Positions 1-8,339 of a stretch of 64,000 nucleotides of DNA are shown here, piece by piece. Both the position numbers and the translations under genes were made by a program. Every line of letters begins with the position of its first letter. Position 1 is the first letter of the stretch. The DNA is from Marinobacterium mangrovicola (GTDB lineage Bacteria > Pseudomonadota > Gammaproteobacteria > Pseudomonadales > Balneatricaceae): NCBI RefSeq assembly GCF_004339595.1, contig NZ_SMFU01000008.1, forward strand, positions 558,001-622,000, read 5' to 3'. Under the pieces are notes generated by a model, which saw only the letters and a program-made list of their open reading frames with translations, ran no database searches and had not been told where the DNA came from.

Positions 1-300
1 CGGCCTCTCTGCGTCCGGAATCTGCAGGAGTTGAGATTAAGGCGGGGTGATCCCGGGCCAGGGTGAAAACACCCATTCCCAAAAAATGTTCAGCGCCGCG
101 GGAAAGCTTCACGCGGTTGCCGGAACGGCGAAGCTAGGTTGTACTGCAGCCGGTTGTCGCCACGCGGATTCCAGTCCGGGCTTGTCATAGGGTTGGCAGC
201 CGGTTGGATTCGTTTGGAATCGATCGGAATACAGGATTTCGGTCAGTTAGAAGTCACCAGTCAAAAGGCTGGTCTGAAAGTAAAAAGAAAGAGGCAAAAC
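1..300. other. Left edge and long leader of the cold-shock gene
   Basis: No convincing complete gene lies here. One plus-strand frame is open from base 3 to a TGA at 48-50 and could be the last 15 codons of a gene entering from the left; this cannot be judged from so little. The rest is upstream of the cold-shock gene. Cold-shock genes often have long structured 5' leaders, and an 11-base direct repeat (gcagccggttg, near 151 and 197) lies in the probable leader. No promoter is clear enough to mark. Confidence 0.4.
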
Positions 301-513
301 ATGTCACAGCTCGTAACCGGCACCGTTAAATGGTTCAACGATGAGAAAGGCTTCGGCTTCATCCAGCAGGAAAACGGTCCTGACGTATTCGTTCACTTCC
401 GTGCAATCAACGGCACTGGCCGTCGTACTCTGCACGAAAACCAGCAGGTTACTTTCGAAGTAACTCAGGGCCAGAAAGGTCCTCAGGCTGAGAACGTAAC
501 GGTTGTTGCTTAA
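301..513 (+). CDS. Cold-shock domain protein, CspA family
   Basis: A 70-residue single cold-shock domain protein, the usual length for the CspA family. These are small beta-barrel proteins that bind single-stranded nucleic acid, act as RNA chaperones and help translation in the cold or on entry to stationary phase. RNP1 (KGFGFI, residues 16-21) and RNP2 (VFVHF, residues 29-33) are intact, with the aromatic residues that stack on bases. The same frame is open upstream to 139, but homology begins exactly at the ATG at 301 and a purine-rich AAAGAGG lies just before it, so the longer reading is rejected. Which Csp paralogue this is, and whether it is cold-inducible or constitutive, cannot be told from sequence alone. 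Confidence 0.96.
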   Translation: MSQLVTGTVKWFNDEKGFGFIQQENGPDVFVHFRAINGTGRRTLHENQQVTFEVTQGQKGPQAENVTVVA

Positions 514-536
514 GTTATTTAAGTAGCGCCCGTTTC

Positions 537-570
537 ATGGAGGGCGGATACTTCGGTATCCAACCTCCAT
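537..570 (+). terminator. UUCG-capped hairpin after csp
   Basis: A two-part stem: outer arms ATGGAGG (537-543) and CCTCCAT (564-570), inner arms GGATAC (546-551) and GTATCC (556-561), closed by a TTCG tetraloop. It begins 23 bases after the csp stop. There is no U-run, so it may be an mRNA 3' stabiliser rather than a classical intrinsic terminator. Confidence 0.55.
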
Positions 571-630
571 ATATCCCCGCCAGACCCTCTCGTTATACTC
601 AATATATCGGGCCGATTCAGCCTGAGAACT

Positions 631-1692
631 TCAGTTTTTTTCTCGTTTAAGGCAGGCGTGTAAACGCTGGCCAAACGCCTCTGTATCCAGTTCCCTGTCG
701 TTGATTATCTCGATCCGCGAATCGCGTCGCCAGCTGCTTTCTCTGACTTCCCGATCGTCCGAAAGGCTTCGGTTGTAGCTGATCCATGCATAGCCTATGC
801 GCAGTATCGCCTTGATACGCAGCGGCTCTGATTCTGCGTCGAGCAGGGCGAGAATAGCGTCCGAGTCGAAGCAGTCCTGCGGGTGAAACTGCCAGCTGTA
901 ACTGTACATTCCATCCAGCTCACCGCTTTGCAGCAGCGGCTGACCGGGGGCTACACCTGCTGAATGAGAGTCTTCGCCCGTTTCTGCGGCTACCTGAGCT
1001 ACCTGAGCTACCTGAGAGAGAGCGTGGCGGCCAGGCGTCAGGCTGATGCCTGTGTGTGTTTGCGGCGCAGAGGTCAGATCGAGCAGTGCTGCAGGAATCT
1101 CGCCCCGGGTTGTGGTCAGGACCGACGCCTTGGCTGGAAACATGTTATCCGACAGTTGTTGAGCTTCGTCGAGCTGCTCAGTAGAGCAGAGGTCGACTTT
1201 GTTCAGCACCAGAATATCGGCGAGTTCGATCTGGTCGTTGAATACCGGGTGTCGCAGAGCCCTGGGATCGTCCAGTATCTGTGGATCGATCAGGCAGATC
1301 ATCGAACGCAGGTCGATGGCGGAGCTGAAATCAGGCCCCGTGAGCAGATCGACGATACCGGTAGGGTGGCCAAGCCCGGTGGGTTCGATCAGCAGTCGGT
1401 CTGGTTTGACTTCGCGCAGCAGGCGGGCCAGGGCCACGCGCATCTGTGGGCCACGTGTGCAGCAGAGGCAGCCGCCGGGGATTTCGCTGATGCGGATATC
1501 TTCGCCGGCAGTCAGCAGCGACTGATCCACGCCGATCTGGCCGAACTCGTTGACCAGCACGGCCCAGCGCTCCTCGGATGGCTTATTGGCTAACAGGTGG
1601 TTGATCGCCGTGGTCTTGCCGGCACCGAGAAAGCCGGTGATGATATTTGTGGGGACGGCCTTGATCGGGCCGCCTTTGACTATCCGTAGCAT
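631..1692 (-). CDS. COG0523-family GTPase (CobW/YjiA-like)
   Basis: A 353-residue G3E-family P-loop GTPase. Walker A is GFLGAGKTT (residues 20-28), the metal-binding CLCC motif of COG0523 proteins is at 75-78 and an NKVD guanine-specificity motif follows near 163. The C-terminal third carries the usual CobW C-terminal domain. Family members are metallochaperones or metal-insertion factors (zinc, cobalt, nitrile hydratase iron). No long His-rich stretch is present, and the neighbours (a small hypothetical and a nitroreductase) do not identify the metal. Three tandem 9-base repeats encode QVA-QVA-QVA in the linker between the domains, near residues 226-234. Assignment to the family is firm; the specific client is unknown. 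Confidence 0.9.
   Translation of the reverse strand: MLRIVKGGPIKAVPTNIITGFLGAGKTTAINHLLANKPSEERWAVLVNEFGQIGVDQSLLTAGEDIRISEIPGGCLCCTRGPQMRVALARLLREVKPDRLLIEPTGLGHPTGIVDLLTGPDFSSAIDLRSMICLIDPQILDDPRALRHPVFNDQIELADILVLNKVDLCSTEQLDEAQQLSDNMFPAKASVLTTTRGEIPAALLDLTSAPQTHTGISLTPGRHALSQVAQVAQVAAETGEDSHSAGVAPGQPLLQSGELDGMYSYSWQFHPQDCFDSDAILALLDAESEPLRIKAILRIGYAWISYNRSLSDDREVRESSWRRDSRIEIINDRELDTEAFGQRLHACLKREKN
989..1015. repeat. Tandem 9-base repeat, three copies, within COG0523 gene
   Basis: GCTACCTGA is repeated three times head to tail at 989-997, 998-1006 and 1007-1015. On the minus strand it encodes QVA repeats in the interdomain linker. Copy number changes would stay in frame. Confidence 0.85.
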
Positions 1693-1855
1693 GCTGCGCT
1701 CTCAACCTCTGACTGGGTGTATCAGGCCTGTCGTCACCGAGACCGGGACACCTTCGAGTGATGTGGCTTAGTGGGAGCGCGCATTGTCCCGTGCCGCGGA
1801 TCTGGCAGCAAGTATGAGGCTGTCGCTGAGCGCGTGCGGCGTCAGTACGTCCCGG

Positions 1856-2179
1856 TCAGGCGCAGTCTTTCTCGAACCGGCGTTTGGCTTCCAGGTAACG
1901 AGGAGTTGGCCCTATGTCTTCGTACACTGGATCGTCATCCTCGACCCGGATAATCTTTTTGCCAGCGCGATAGGGGAGTTTTGCCTCCACTTCCATCAGT
2001 ATGTTGTGAAGCAGGCAGGCGGTGAGTTCGTCGATCCCTATACCATAAACCTCGGCCAGGGCTTTCAGGCGGATCAGGTCTTCCTGATCCACCTTTAGTG
2101 TGACCTCGCGTTCGTTGGCTGCGCGTTTCGCGCGATGCTCAAGCTCATCAAGCAGGGAGTTGATCTGTCTGTCTGGCAT
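1856..2179 (-). CDS. Conserved hypothetical protein, 107 aa
   Basis: A small, highly charged soluble protein with no signal peptide or membrane segment. The N-terminal half is predicted helical, with alternating acidic and basic residues and a stretch resembling a ribbon-helix-helix-like segment (VTLKVDQEDLIRLKALAEVY, near residues 26-45). The acidic C-terminus carries VEDDDPVY. A purine-rich GAGAGCGAAAG stretch precedes the ATG. It lies between the COG0523 GTPase and the nitroreductase, all on the minus strand, but about 160 and 90 bases away from them, so co-transcription is uncertain. I do not recognise a characterised family and assign no function. Confidence 0.75.
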   Translation of the reverse strand: MPDRQINSLLDELEHRAKRAANEREVTLKVDQEDLIRLKALAEVYGIGIDELTACLLHNILMEVEAKLPYRAGKKIIRVEDDDPVYEDIGPTPRYLEAKRRFEKDCA

Positions 2180-2272
2180 GGCTTTCGCTCTCTCGGCTAT
2201 TTCGCTTGGGTTACAACCTCAGCATAGACGAGTTTTGTGCGTTGCATGCAAGGGTACGACGATCGGATGAGA

Positions 2273-3010
2273 CTACTTGTTCAGGAACCCGCGGCTATTC
2301 AGAAAATCCAGCATATGGGGTCTGGCTTCTTTCACCAGCATACCTGAGATCTGCTCGCTCCAGCTCATTTCCTTGTTGCCGCCGGTACGGGTGCGGTAGT
2401 ACTCGCGCACAGCTTCGTCGTAGGCCGCGATGGTTTCACGGTCCTCGCTGTCGTCGTAACGCTCATGCTTGAGCACGGAGCTCAGCGGCAGGCGCGGCTT
2501 GATTTCGGGATCCTGGTCCGGGTAGCCCAGGCAGAGACCGAATACGGGGTAGACCAGTTCGGGCAGTTCGAGCAGTTCAGCCACACGCTGGATCTGATTG
2601 CGTATGCCGCCAATATACACGGTACCCAGGCCCGCTGACTCGGCTGCCACAACAACATTCTGGGCAAACAGGGCGCAGTCTACCGATGCCGTCAGGAACT
2701 GCTCGGTAAAGCCGGATCGCATCTCGGCATCATGCATTTCGCAGGCGAGTTTGTGGCGGTGCATGTCGGCGCAGAAAACCAGGAATCGCGGTGCGCTGCC
2801 GACATAAACCTGGCCGCCGGTGCACTCCATCAGCTGCTCGCGCACTTCGGGGTTATCCACCTGGATGACCGTGCAGGCCTGGATGAAACTGGAGGTGGAA
2901 GCGCTCTGGCCCGCTGCTACCAGCTGGTTCAGTGTTTCCTGATCGATCGGCTGCTGACGGAACTTGCGGATCGAACGGTGGCTTTTTAGCAGGTCTATCA
3001 CGGCATTCAT
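2273..3010 (-). CDS. nfsA: Oxygen-insensitive NADPH nitroreductase, NfsA type
   Basis: A 245-residue FMN flavoprotein of the NfsA/FRP branch of the nitroreductase superfamily, close to the 240 residues of E. coli NfsA. The N-terminal HRSIRKF (residues 11-17) is the family's phosphate-contacting FMN motif, and GLGTVYIGGIRN in the middle and the C-terminal extension match NfsA rather than NfsB. The enzyme reduces nitroaromatics and quinones by two electrons using NADPH, in the cytoplasm. Purine-rich AGAGAGAGC lies about 12 bases before the ATG. It is a single gene; no SoxS- or MarA-like site was identified. Confidence in the family is high; the physiological substrate is not determinable. Confidence 0.9.
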   Translation of the reverse strand: MNAVIDLLKSHRSIRKFRQQPIDQETLNQLVAAGQSASTSSFIQACTVIQVDNPEVREQLMECTGGQVYVGSAPRFLVFCADMHRHKLACEMHDAEMRSGFTEQFLTASVDCALFAQNVVVAAESAGLGTVYIGGIRNQIQRVAELLELPELVYPVFGLCLGYPDQDPEIKPRLPLSSVLKHERYDDSEDRETIAAYDEAVREYYRTRTGGNKEMSWSEQISGMLVKEARPHMLDFLNSRGFLNK

Positions 3011-3141
3011 CGCGGTGTTTGCTCTCTCTCGCTGGATTCAGTTAAACGGTTTATATGCCCATGATGCTATGTCATCCGGCGATGGGCCAGTGCAAAGCGC
3101 GCATCGCCGGTTTTGCCGATATGCACCGAGCCGCTGTTAAG

Positions 3142-4026
3142 TCAGTTTTCGAGCAGTTCCAGAGTTGCATCGGCCAGGGCTTTGGCCAGGCTGATGCCGT
3201 TACTGGGATGGGGGACGGATTCGCAGGTGACGACATCCGCCAGTGCTTCCAGTTGCTGCCAGGCATCGGTGGCAAACAGGCCATGCACGGCAATGACTTG
3301 GGCGCGGGGGAGGCCGGCCGCCTGAAGGTGTTTCAGAGCTTCCAGCATGGTTCGGCCACTGGAGATGATGTCATCCACCAGTACCGGAGTATGGCTGCGC
3401 CATTTGTCCACCTCAGGCAGGGAAACGCTGACGTCATAGTCGCCGCGACGCTCCTTGGTGAGTACCTGAAAAGGCGCTCCAGCCAGCCTGGCCACTTCTG
3501 ATACCCATTGTTCGCTTTCGCCGTCGGGGCCTATCAGCAAGGGGCTTTCGACCTGCTGGCTGATCCACTCGGCGATCATCGGCGCGGCATGGACCACAGA
3601 AGATTTCAGTGTGTAGATATCGTCCAGCGAGTCATAGCGGTGCAGATGTGGATCCACGGTAACCAGCAGGTCGAGGCTGCTGGACAGGAGGCGCGCGAAG
3701 GGGCGTGAACTAACGCATTCACCGGCATGGAAGCGTTTGTCCTGGCGCATGTAGGGGAGGTAAGGGGTAATCAGACCTACACGGTTTGCCCCCAGCTCGC
3801 GCAGTGTATCGGCCAGGAACAGCAGGCGTAGCGTCAGGTTATCCGGGCGGTAAAGGTTGCAGAGGATGAGGCAATCCCGTTGTGCCGGGTCGCTGTGTAC
3901 TCGCAGGTAGCTTTCGCCATCGGGAAAGTGCCGCTGTTCCAGTTCGCCGGGTATGGCATCCAGCGCCGTGCGCAAGCGGCTGCCCAGGTCCGGATCAGCG
4001 TCCAGGTTAAACAGCAGTGGCTGCAT
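3142..4026 (-). CDS. PRPP-synthetase-like phosphoribosyltransferase-fold protein
   Basis: A 294-residue homologue of ribose-phosphate pyrophosphokinase, slightly shorter and more divergent than housekeeping Prs (about 315 residues). It keeps an N-terminal PRPP synthetase domain with YLPYMRQDKRF, equivalent to the ATP-contacting YARQDRK loop, a VDPHLH motif, and a C-terminal PRPP-binding loop VLVDDIISSGRT. The start is placed at the ATG at 4026 because AAGGAG stands 7 bases upstream; an open frame extends to 4059 but lacks this support. It overlaps the phosphorylase gene upstream by 20 bases, which implies translational coupling. By family it would make PRPP from ribose 5-phosphate and ATP. 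Coupling to a nucleotide phosphorylase suggests a salvage role using ribose phosphates released from nucleotides, which is an inference. Confidence 0.88.
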   Translation of the reverse strand: MQPLLFNLDADPDLGSRLRTALDAIPGELEQRHFPDGESYLRVHSDPAQRDCLILCNLYRPDNLTLRLLFLADTLRELGANRVGLITPYLPYMRQDKRFHAGECVSSRPFARLLSSSLDLLVTVDPHLHRYDSLDDIYTLKSSVVHAAPMIAEWISQQVESPLLIGPDGESEQWVSEVARLAGAPFQVLTKERRGDYDVSVSLPEVDKWRSHTPVLVDDIISSGRTMLEALKHLQAAGLPRAQVIAVHGLFATDAWQQLEALADVVTCESVPHPSNGISLAKALADATLELLEN

Positions 4027-5599
4027 CAGGCTCTCCTTCGCTTTCATTACCCTTTTCATTAGTCAGTGTCATCACCAGCGTGTGGTCACTGAGGTACTCC
4101 ACCGCATAGTTGAGTTCACCGGCGTTTTCGGCGTGGATGGTTAACAGAGTGTCATACTGGTTGACCCGGTCGCCGATCTTCACATGTAGCTCGATGCCTG
4201 CGGCGGGATCCGCCGGGGCACCGGCGAGCTTGGCGACCTTGGCCAGCTGGCGGTTGTCGATACCGGTCACGCAGCAATCATGTGGCGCGATAAGAGCGTA
4301 ACGGTAAGGGGCTACGGGCGGATTTCTAAGCCCGCCCTGGGCTTCGCAGATGCCATGGAATTTTTCCCAGGCGCTGCCGGAGTCGATCACTTCGACGGCG
4401 CGCTTCTCGCCTTCGCCGGGTTCGCAGTGGCCAACCATCTCCAGCATGGCGCCGGCAATTTTGCAGGCACGCTGGCGCAGGTCCGCGGGAGCTTGGGGTT
4501 TGTTTTTCAGGACCGCGAGAATATCGTGGGCCTCCAGTGCCGGGCCTATGCCGCGTCCAATCGGCTGGCTGCCGTCGGTCATCAGCACTTCGAGTTTCAG
4601 GCCCAGATTGGTGGCAACGGTCTGGAAACTCCGTGCGAGTTTCTCGGCTGCTTGCTGGCTGCGTACTTTGGCGGTAGGGCCGACTGGGATATCGATCAGG
4701 ACGTGAGTGGCGCCGGCGGCCAGTTTTTTTGACAGCACCGATGCGATCAACTGACCTTCGCTGTCGATATCCAGTGCCCGTTCCACCTGGATCAGCAGAT
4801 CATCTGCAGGGCTCAGCCGCACCGAACCGCCCCAGGCCAAGCAGCCGCCCTGGGTGCTGACCACTTCGCGCATGCGCTCCAGGGTGAGTCCTACGTCGGT
4901 GAGTGTTTCCATGGTGTCGGCGGTGCCGGCGGGTGAAGTGATCGCCCGCGACGAGGTTTTTGGTACGGTGAGGCCGCAGGCGGTGAGGATCGATACCACG
5001 ATCGGTGTGGTACGGTTGCCCGGCAGTCCGCCGACGCAGTGTTTGTCGATCACCTGCTCCAGACCCCAGTCGATACGGCTACCCGCCTTGACCATCGCCT
5101 GGGTGAGTCCGGTTATCTCGCGGTCATTCAGGGCGTCGTCGCCACAGGCGGTGATAAACGCGGCGAGATGAACGTCGGCGTAGCGGCCTTCGACGATATC
5201 GTTGATGATGCTCTGCAGCTGCAACTCATCCAGTTCATGGCCGAATACCTTGGCGCGAACATGGGAGAGTGATTGCACCGGACGCGGGTGCGAGAGGCGG
5301 ATTTCCGCATTGGGGATCAGCTCGAGACGTTCCCAGGCGGATTCGGAAAAGCCGGCCTGTTCAGGTTCAAGCAGTTCCGAGCAGACCATGTTGAGAGAGG
5401 CGATGATATGGCGCTCACCCCAGTCGACCCGCACACGGGAGAGGCTGTCAAAGCCTTCCGAGCGGCAGATGGGGCTGTCGGCGCGCAGGAATAAAGTCGG
5501 CTCGTGATGGGTGTCTATGCCAAGGCGGCGCGCCTTGAGCGGGGCCATCTTTTCCGGGGTAAAGCTCATGCCGAGGGTATCCTTGAGTTTTCCTTTCAT
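4007..5599 (-). CDS. AMP phosphorylase / thymidine phosphorylase family protein
   Basis: A 530-residue member of the long branch of the DeoA superfamily, which includes archaeal AMP phosphorylases (about 500 residues) rather than the 440-residue DeoA. The order is an N-terminal extension of about 80-100 residues, a helical domain, a phosphate and nucleoside-binding domain with DKHCVGGLPGNRTTP and SSRAITSPAGTADTME, and a C-terminal alpha/beta domain. Family chemistry is phosphorolysis of NMPs to ribose 1,5-bisphosphate plus base, or of nucleosides to ribose 1-phosphate. The adjoining, overlapping PRPP-synthetase-like gene supports a role in recycling ribose phosphate. The first ATG (5599) lacks a clear ribosome site; a second ATG at 5572 has AAGGA 10 bases before it and may be the true start. 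The substrate is uncertain. Confidence 0.87.
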   Translation of the reverse strand: MKGKLKDTLGMSFTPEKMAPLKARRLGIDTHHEPTLFLRADSPICRSEGFDSLSRVRVDWGERHIIASLNMVCSELLEPEQAGFSESAWERLELIPNAEIRLSHPRPVQSLSHVRAKVFGHELDELQLQSIINDIVEGRYADVHLAAFITACGDDALNDREITGLTQAMVKAGSRIDWGLEQVIDKHCVGGLPGNRTTPIVVSILTACGLTVPKTSSRAITSPAGTADTMETLTDVGLTLERMREVVSTQGGCLAWGGSVRLSPADDLLIQVERALDIDSEGQLIASVLSKKLAAGATHVLIDIPVGPTAKVRSQQAAEKLARSFQTVATNLGLKLEVLMTDGSQPIGRGIGPALEAHDILAVLKNKPQAPADLRQRACKIAGAMLEMVGHCEPGEGEKRAVEVIDSGSAWEKFHGICEAQGGLRNPPVAPYRYALIAPHDCCVTGIDNRQLAKVAKLAGAPADPAAGIELHVKIGDRVNQYDTLLTIHAENAGELNYAVEYLSDHTLVMTLTNEKGNESEGEPDAATAV

Positions 5600-5708
5600 G
5601 TTAGCGCAGGCGATGTGGCCGACGGTAGTCGGCGGACTCCCTGCCAGGCGCTCTGGCTGTTAGAATACCGCTCTTTTCTTCGCAGGTAGTGAACAGGGTC
5701 AATTTTTC

Positions 5709-6563
5709 ATGGAACGTAATTACCGCTTGGTTTTATCCTGCCCGGATCGGGTAGGCATAGTTTCGATGGTCAGTAACTTTATCTCCAGCCACGGCGGTTC
5801 GATCACCGATGCCAACCAGCACTCTGACCCTCTCAGCGGCTACTTTTTCATGCGTGTGGAGATCGATGCGCAATCGCTGCCTTTCTCTCTCGAGCGCCTG
5901 CGTGAAGCCTTCGCGCCGATCGCGAGCTCATTCGAAATGGAGTGGCAGATCACCGATTCCAGTCAGCCCAAAAAAGTGATTCTGATGGCCAGCCGCCAGT
6001 CTCACTGCCTGGCGGATCTGCTCTATCGCTACCATAGCAAGGAACTGTTCTGCGAGATTCCCTGCGTCATCTCCAACCATGAGGATCTGCGTTCCATGGT
6101 TGAATGGCACGGTATCCCATACCACTGTGTTCCGGTGGATCCGGACAACAAACAGGCTCACTTTGATCGGGTCGATGAGCTGATTCACGAGCATGAGGCA
6201 GATACCGTGGTGCTGGCGCGCTACATGCAGATCCTGCCGGAAAAGGTCTGTGAACGATACCAGCACCGGATTATCAATATTCACCACAGCTTCCTGCCCT
6301 CCTTTGTCGGCGCACGGCCTTATCATCAGGCTTACGACCGCGGTGTGAAGCTGATCGGAGCGACCTGCCATTACGTGACGCCGGACCTGGATGCGGGGCC
6401 GATTATCGATCAGGAAGTGACCCGCGTCAGCCATCGCAGCCTGCCTGACGACATGGTTCGTCTGGGGCGTGATGTGGAAAAACTGGCGCTGGCGCGTGGC
6501 TTGCGCTGGCACCTGGAGGATAGGGTGCTGGTGCATGGCAACAAGACAGTGGTGTTTGACTGA
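5709..6563 (+). CDS. purU: Formyltetrahydrofolate deformylase
   Basis: A 284-residue PurU, the usual length. An N-terminal ACT regulatory domain (residues 5-80, starting YRLVLSCPDRVGIVS) is followed by a formyltransferase-fold catalytic domain with INIHHSFLPSF and LDAGPII, carrying the catalytic Asn, His and Asp. It hydrolyses 10-formyl-THF to formate and THF, balancing one-carbon pools and supplying formate to PurT; methionine and glycine act through the ACT domain in the E. coli enzyme. It is divergent from the phosphorylase gene across 109 bases and followed after 71 bases by the primosomal pair. Assignment is secure. Confidence 0.96.
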   Translation: MERNYRLVLSCPDRVGIVSMVSNFISSHGGSITDANQHSDPLSGYFFMRVEIDAQSLPFSLERLREAFAPIASSFEMEWQITDSSQPKKVILMASRQSHCLADLLYRYHSKELFCEIPCVISNHEDLRSMVEWHGIPYHCVPVDPDNKQAHFDRVDELIHEHEADTVVLARYMQILPEKVCERYQHRIINIHHSFLPSFVGARPYHQAYDRGVKLIGATCHYVTPDLDAGPIIDQEVTRVSHRSLPDDMVRLGRDVEKLALARGLRWHLEDRVLVHGNKTVVFD

Positions 6564-6634
6564 GCGTATCGGAAGCCGGCACCACTGAGCTAATATTAGA
6601 GTTTGTAAACCCAATCGAGGAGAGCCCGTCGCTC

Positions 6635-7528
6635 ATGAGTTTTAGTTTCCCGGAAAAGCCGCTGCTGATTTACCCCTCCCTGGCACGCCAGGTGGGAGTA
6701 GAGCCGGCCCTGCTGCTTGGCCTTTATCACGAGGCAATAGAGCGCAACGGGATGACCGATGAGCGCGGCCGTGGCGAACTGGTGCTTTCACGCAGCCAGT
6801 GGCTGGCACTGGCGGATTTTTGGGATGAGCCGCAGCTGCGCTCGCTCAGCGAGAAACTGGTGGAGCACGGGCTGATAGAGATCAGCTGGGGAGCGGCCGG
6901 TAACCTGAGGGTGCGACTTGGCTCGGCTCACTCATCAGCTCAGGCGGATCCTCGGCCTCAGCAGCAGGTGCCGCGGCCGGCTGAACGCCAGGCGGTGCCG
7001 CATACGGAAGTACGTCATATTCCGGTGGTGGATGAACCGCCACCGGCGCCAAGACCCGCGCGTCAAACCAACCTGGCGCGGCAAAAGGGCCCGGCACCCA
7101 CCTTCGGTGGCAGTATCGGCTGGCGCCGTCACAAGGATGAACTGGAGGAGATCTTCGAGCAGGCGGAGCAGCGTAACCAGAAGCTGCAGGCGATGTTTAT
7201 CGGTTGGCAGCCCTCAGATCTGTTCCATCAGATGCTGCCACGTTATGCCATCCCGGCTGACTTTGCCGAAGGCTGTATCGACGAGTTTGTGCTCTATTTC
7301 CTCGACAAGGACCGTAAGGAAACCAACTGGGATCAGAAGTTTCTCGCCTGGGTAAAACGGGAATGGGTTAAGAAGCAGACACAGGATGCGCGCGATCAGC
7401 GTTACCAGCAGGAGCGCGAATCCGGCTCAACAGGAGCAGCCAAAGATGAAAACAGCCGATCAGATTCTCGGGAAAAGCGGAAACGGATTACCGCAGCGCT
7501 CATGGACATCAAGAACACCGACTGGTGA
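6635..7528 (+). CDS. DnaT-like primosomal / replication-restart protein
   Basis: A 297-residue protein with a winged-helix-like N-terminal part (residues 1-90, replication-protein style), a Pro/Arg-rich linker (about 105-150), and a C-terminal DnaT-type single-strand DNA-binding domain at about 155-250, with FIGWQPSDLFHQML and FVLYFLDKDRKETNWDQKF. E. coli DnaT is 179 residues; the extra N-terminal domain resembles the layout of phage and plasmid replication-initiation proteins. GAGGAGAG lies upstream of the ATG. The last 83 bases overlap the next gene in another frame. Together they look like a DnaTC or phage O/P-type helicase-loading module. No phage genes flank it, so it seems to be a resident chromosomal pair. 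Confidence 0.8.
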   Translation: MSFSFPEKPLLIYPSLARQVGVEPALLLGLYHEAIERNGMTDERGRGELVLSRSQWLALADFWDEPQLRSLSEKLVEHGLIEISWGAAGNLRVRLGSAHSSAQADPRPQQQVPRPAERQAVPHTEVRHIPVVDEPPPAPRPARQTNLARQKGPAPTFGGSIGWRRHKDELEEIFEQAEQRNQKLQAMFIGWQPSDLFHQMLPRYAIPADFAEGCIDEFVLYFLDKDRKETNWDQKFLAWVKREWVKKQTQDARDQRYQQERESGSTGAAKDENSRSDSREKRKRITAALMDIKNTDW

Positions 7529-8291
7529 TCAGGGCCGTGAAGTGCGAGATCCCCGGGCGGGCTACGGTGACCGTGATGCCCAGGATCAGGTGATCGCTGA
7601 TGAAACCAAGGTGCTGGTCAATATGATCTTCACCCGTTTTATGGCGATCTATGGCCACAAGTTCAAAAGCTGTTTTGAGACCGAACAGGAGATCCGCATC
7701 GCCAAGCGGGAGTGGGCCCTGAGCCTGCGCGGCTATGGCGAGCGTGAGCTGGTTGCCGCGGTGAACCGCTGCAAGGAAACCCTGGCGTGGATGCCCACTA
7801 TCTCGGAGTTTCTCTCCATTATTCGCGATCTCGACGGCGACTTCGGCCTGCCCTCAACCCATGATGCTTATACCGAAGCCTGCATGTACGCCGATCATCC
7901 CCGTGAGCATGAGTGGAGCCATCCCGCAGTTTATCTGGCTGGCCGTAACACCGGCTGGTTTGAGCTGCGTAGCGAAGATGAGCCGGAGGTCCTGCCCAAG
8001 TTCAGCTACCACTACGACGTACTCTGCCGCCGCGTGCGTCAGGGCGAGGAGCTGGAGTTACCGGTGGTGCCGGCTATCGAGAACAAACAGGACGGCACCC
8101 TTGCCCGTTTTATGCTTGCCTTCGGCGAGAAACAGGGCCTGCCCCCGGAAGATGCGTGCAGCCTGCTTTACTACCTGACCCTGCCAAAGGGCAGCGCCGT
8201 ACGAAAACGCCTGAAGGCCCAGGCCCAGGATAAGCTCGATAAACAGGGCAAAGAGATCCAACTGCCGGACGAACCCGGTGCCATCACCTGA
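7446..8291 (+). CDS. Replication protein P-like (phage lambda P family) helicase-loader candidate
   Basis: A 281-residue protein resembling the lambda P replication family. The middle contains MIFTRFMAIYGHKFKSCF and the WALSLRGYGERELVAAVNRC region, typical of P-like proteins, followed by a helical segment WMPTISEFLSI. Lambda P recruits and loads the DnaB helicase. The frame is open from 7386, but homology begins at MKTADQILG, whose ATG (7446) has AGGAG about 10 bases upstream; that start overlaps the DnaT-like gene by 83 bases in the +1 frame. No Walker motifs are visible, so it is not DnaC. Helicase loading is an inference from family and pairing. Confidence 0.75.
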   Translation: MKTADQILGKSGNGLPQRSWTSRTPTGDQGREVRDPRAGYGDRDAQDQVIADETKVLVNMIFTRFMAIYGHKFKSCFETEQEIRIAKREWALSLRGYGERELVAAVNRCKETLAWMPTISEFLSIIRDLDGDFGLPSTHDAYTEACMYADHPREHEWSHPAVYLAGRNTGWFELRSEDEPEVLPKFSYHYDVLCRRVRQGEELELPVVPAIENKQDGTLARFMLAFGEKQGLPPEDACSLLYYLTLPKGSAVRKRLKAQAQDKLDKQGKEIQLPDEPGAIT

Positions 8292-8339
8292 TACTGAGTT
8301 TAAACAGGTCTCGATTAATCCATTGCGTCTGATATTAGC

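Noticed and set aside
2732-2989. Small plus-strand frames opposite the nitroreductase.
   Set aside because: They are shadows of the NfsA-type gene in another frame, without ribosome sites.
6635-8291. A prophage or integrated element, suggested by the DnaT/lambda-P-like pair.
   Set aside because: No integrase, capsid, terminase, lysis gene or attachment repeat is visible, and both sides are housekeeping genes.
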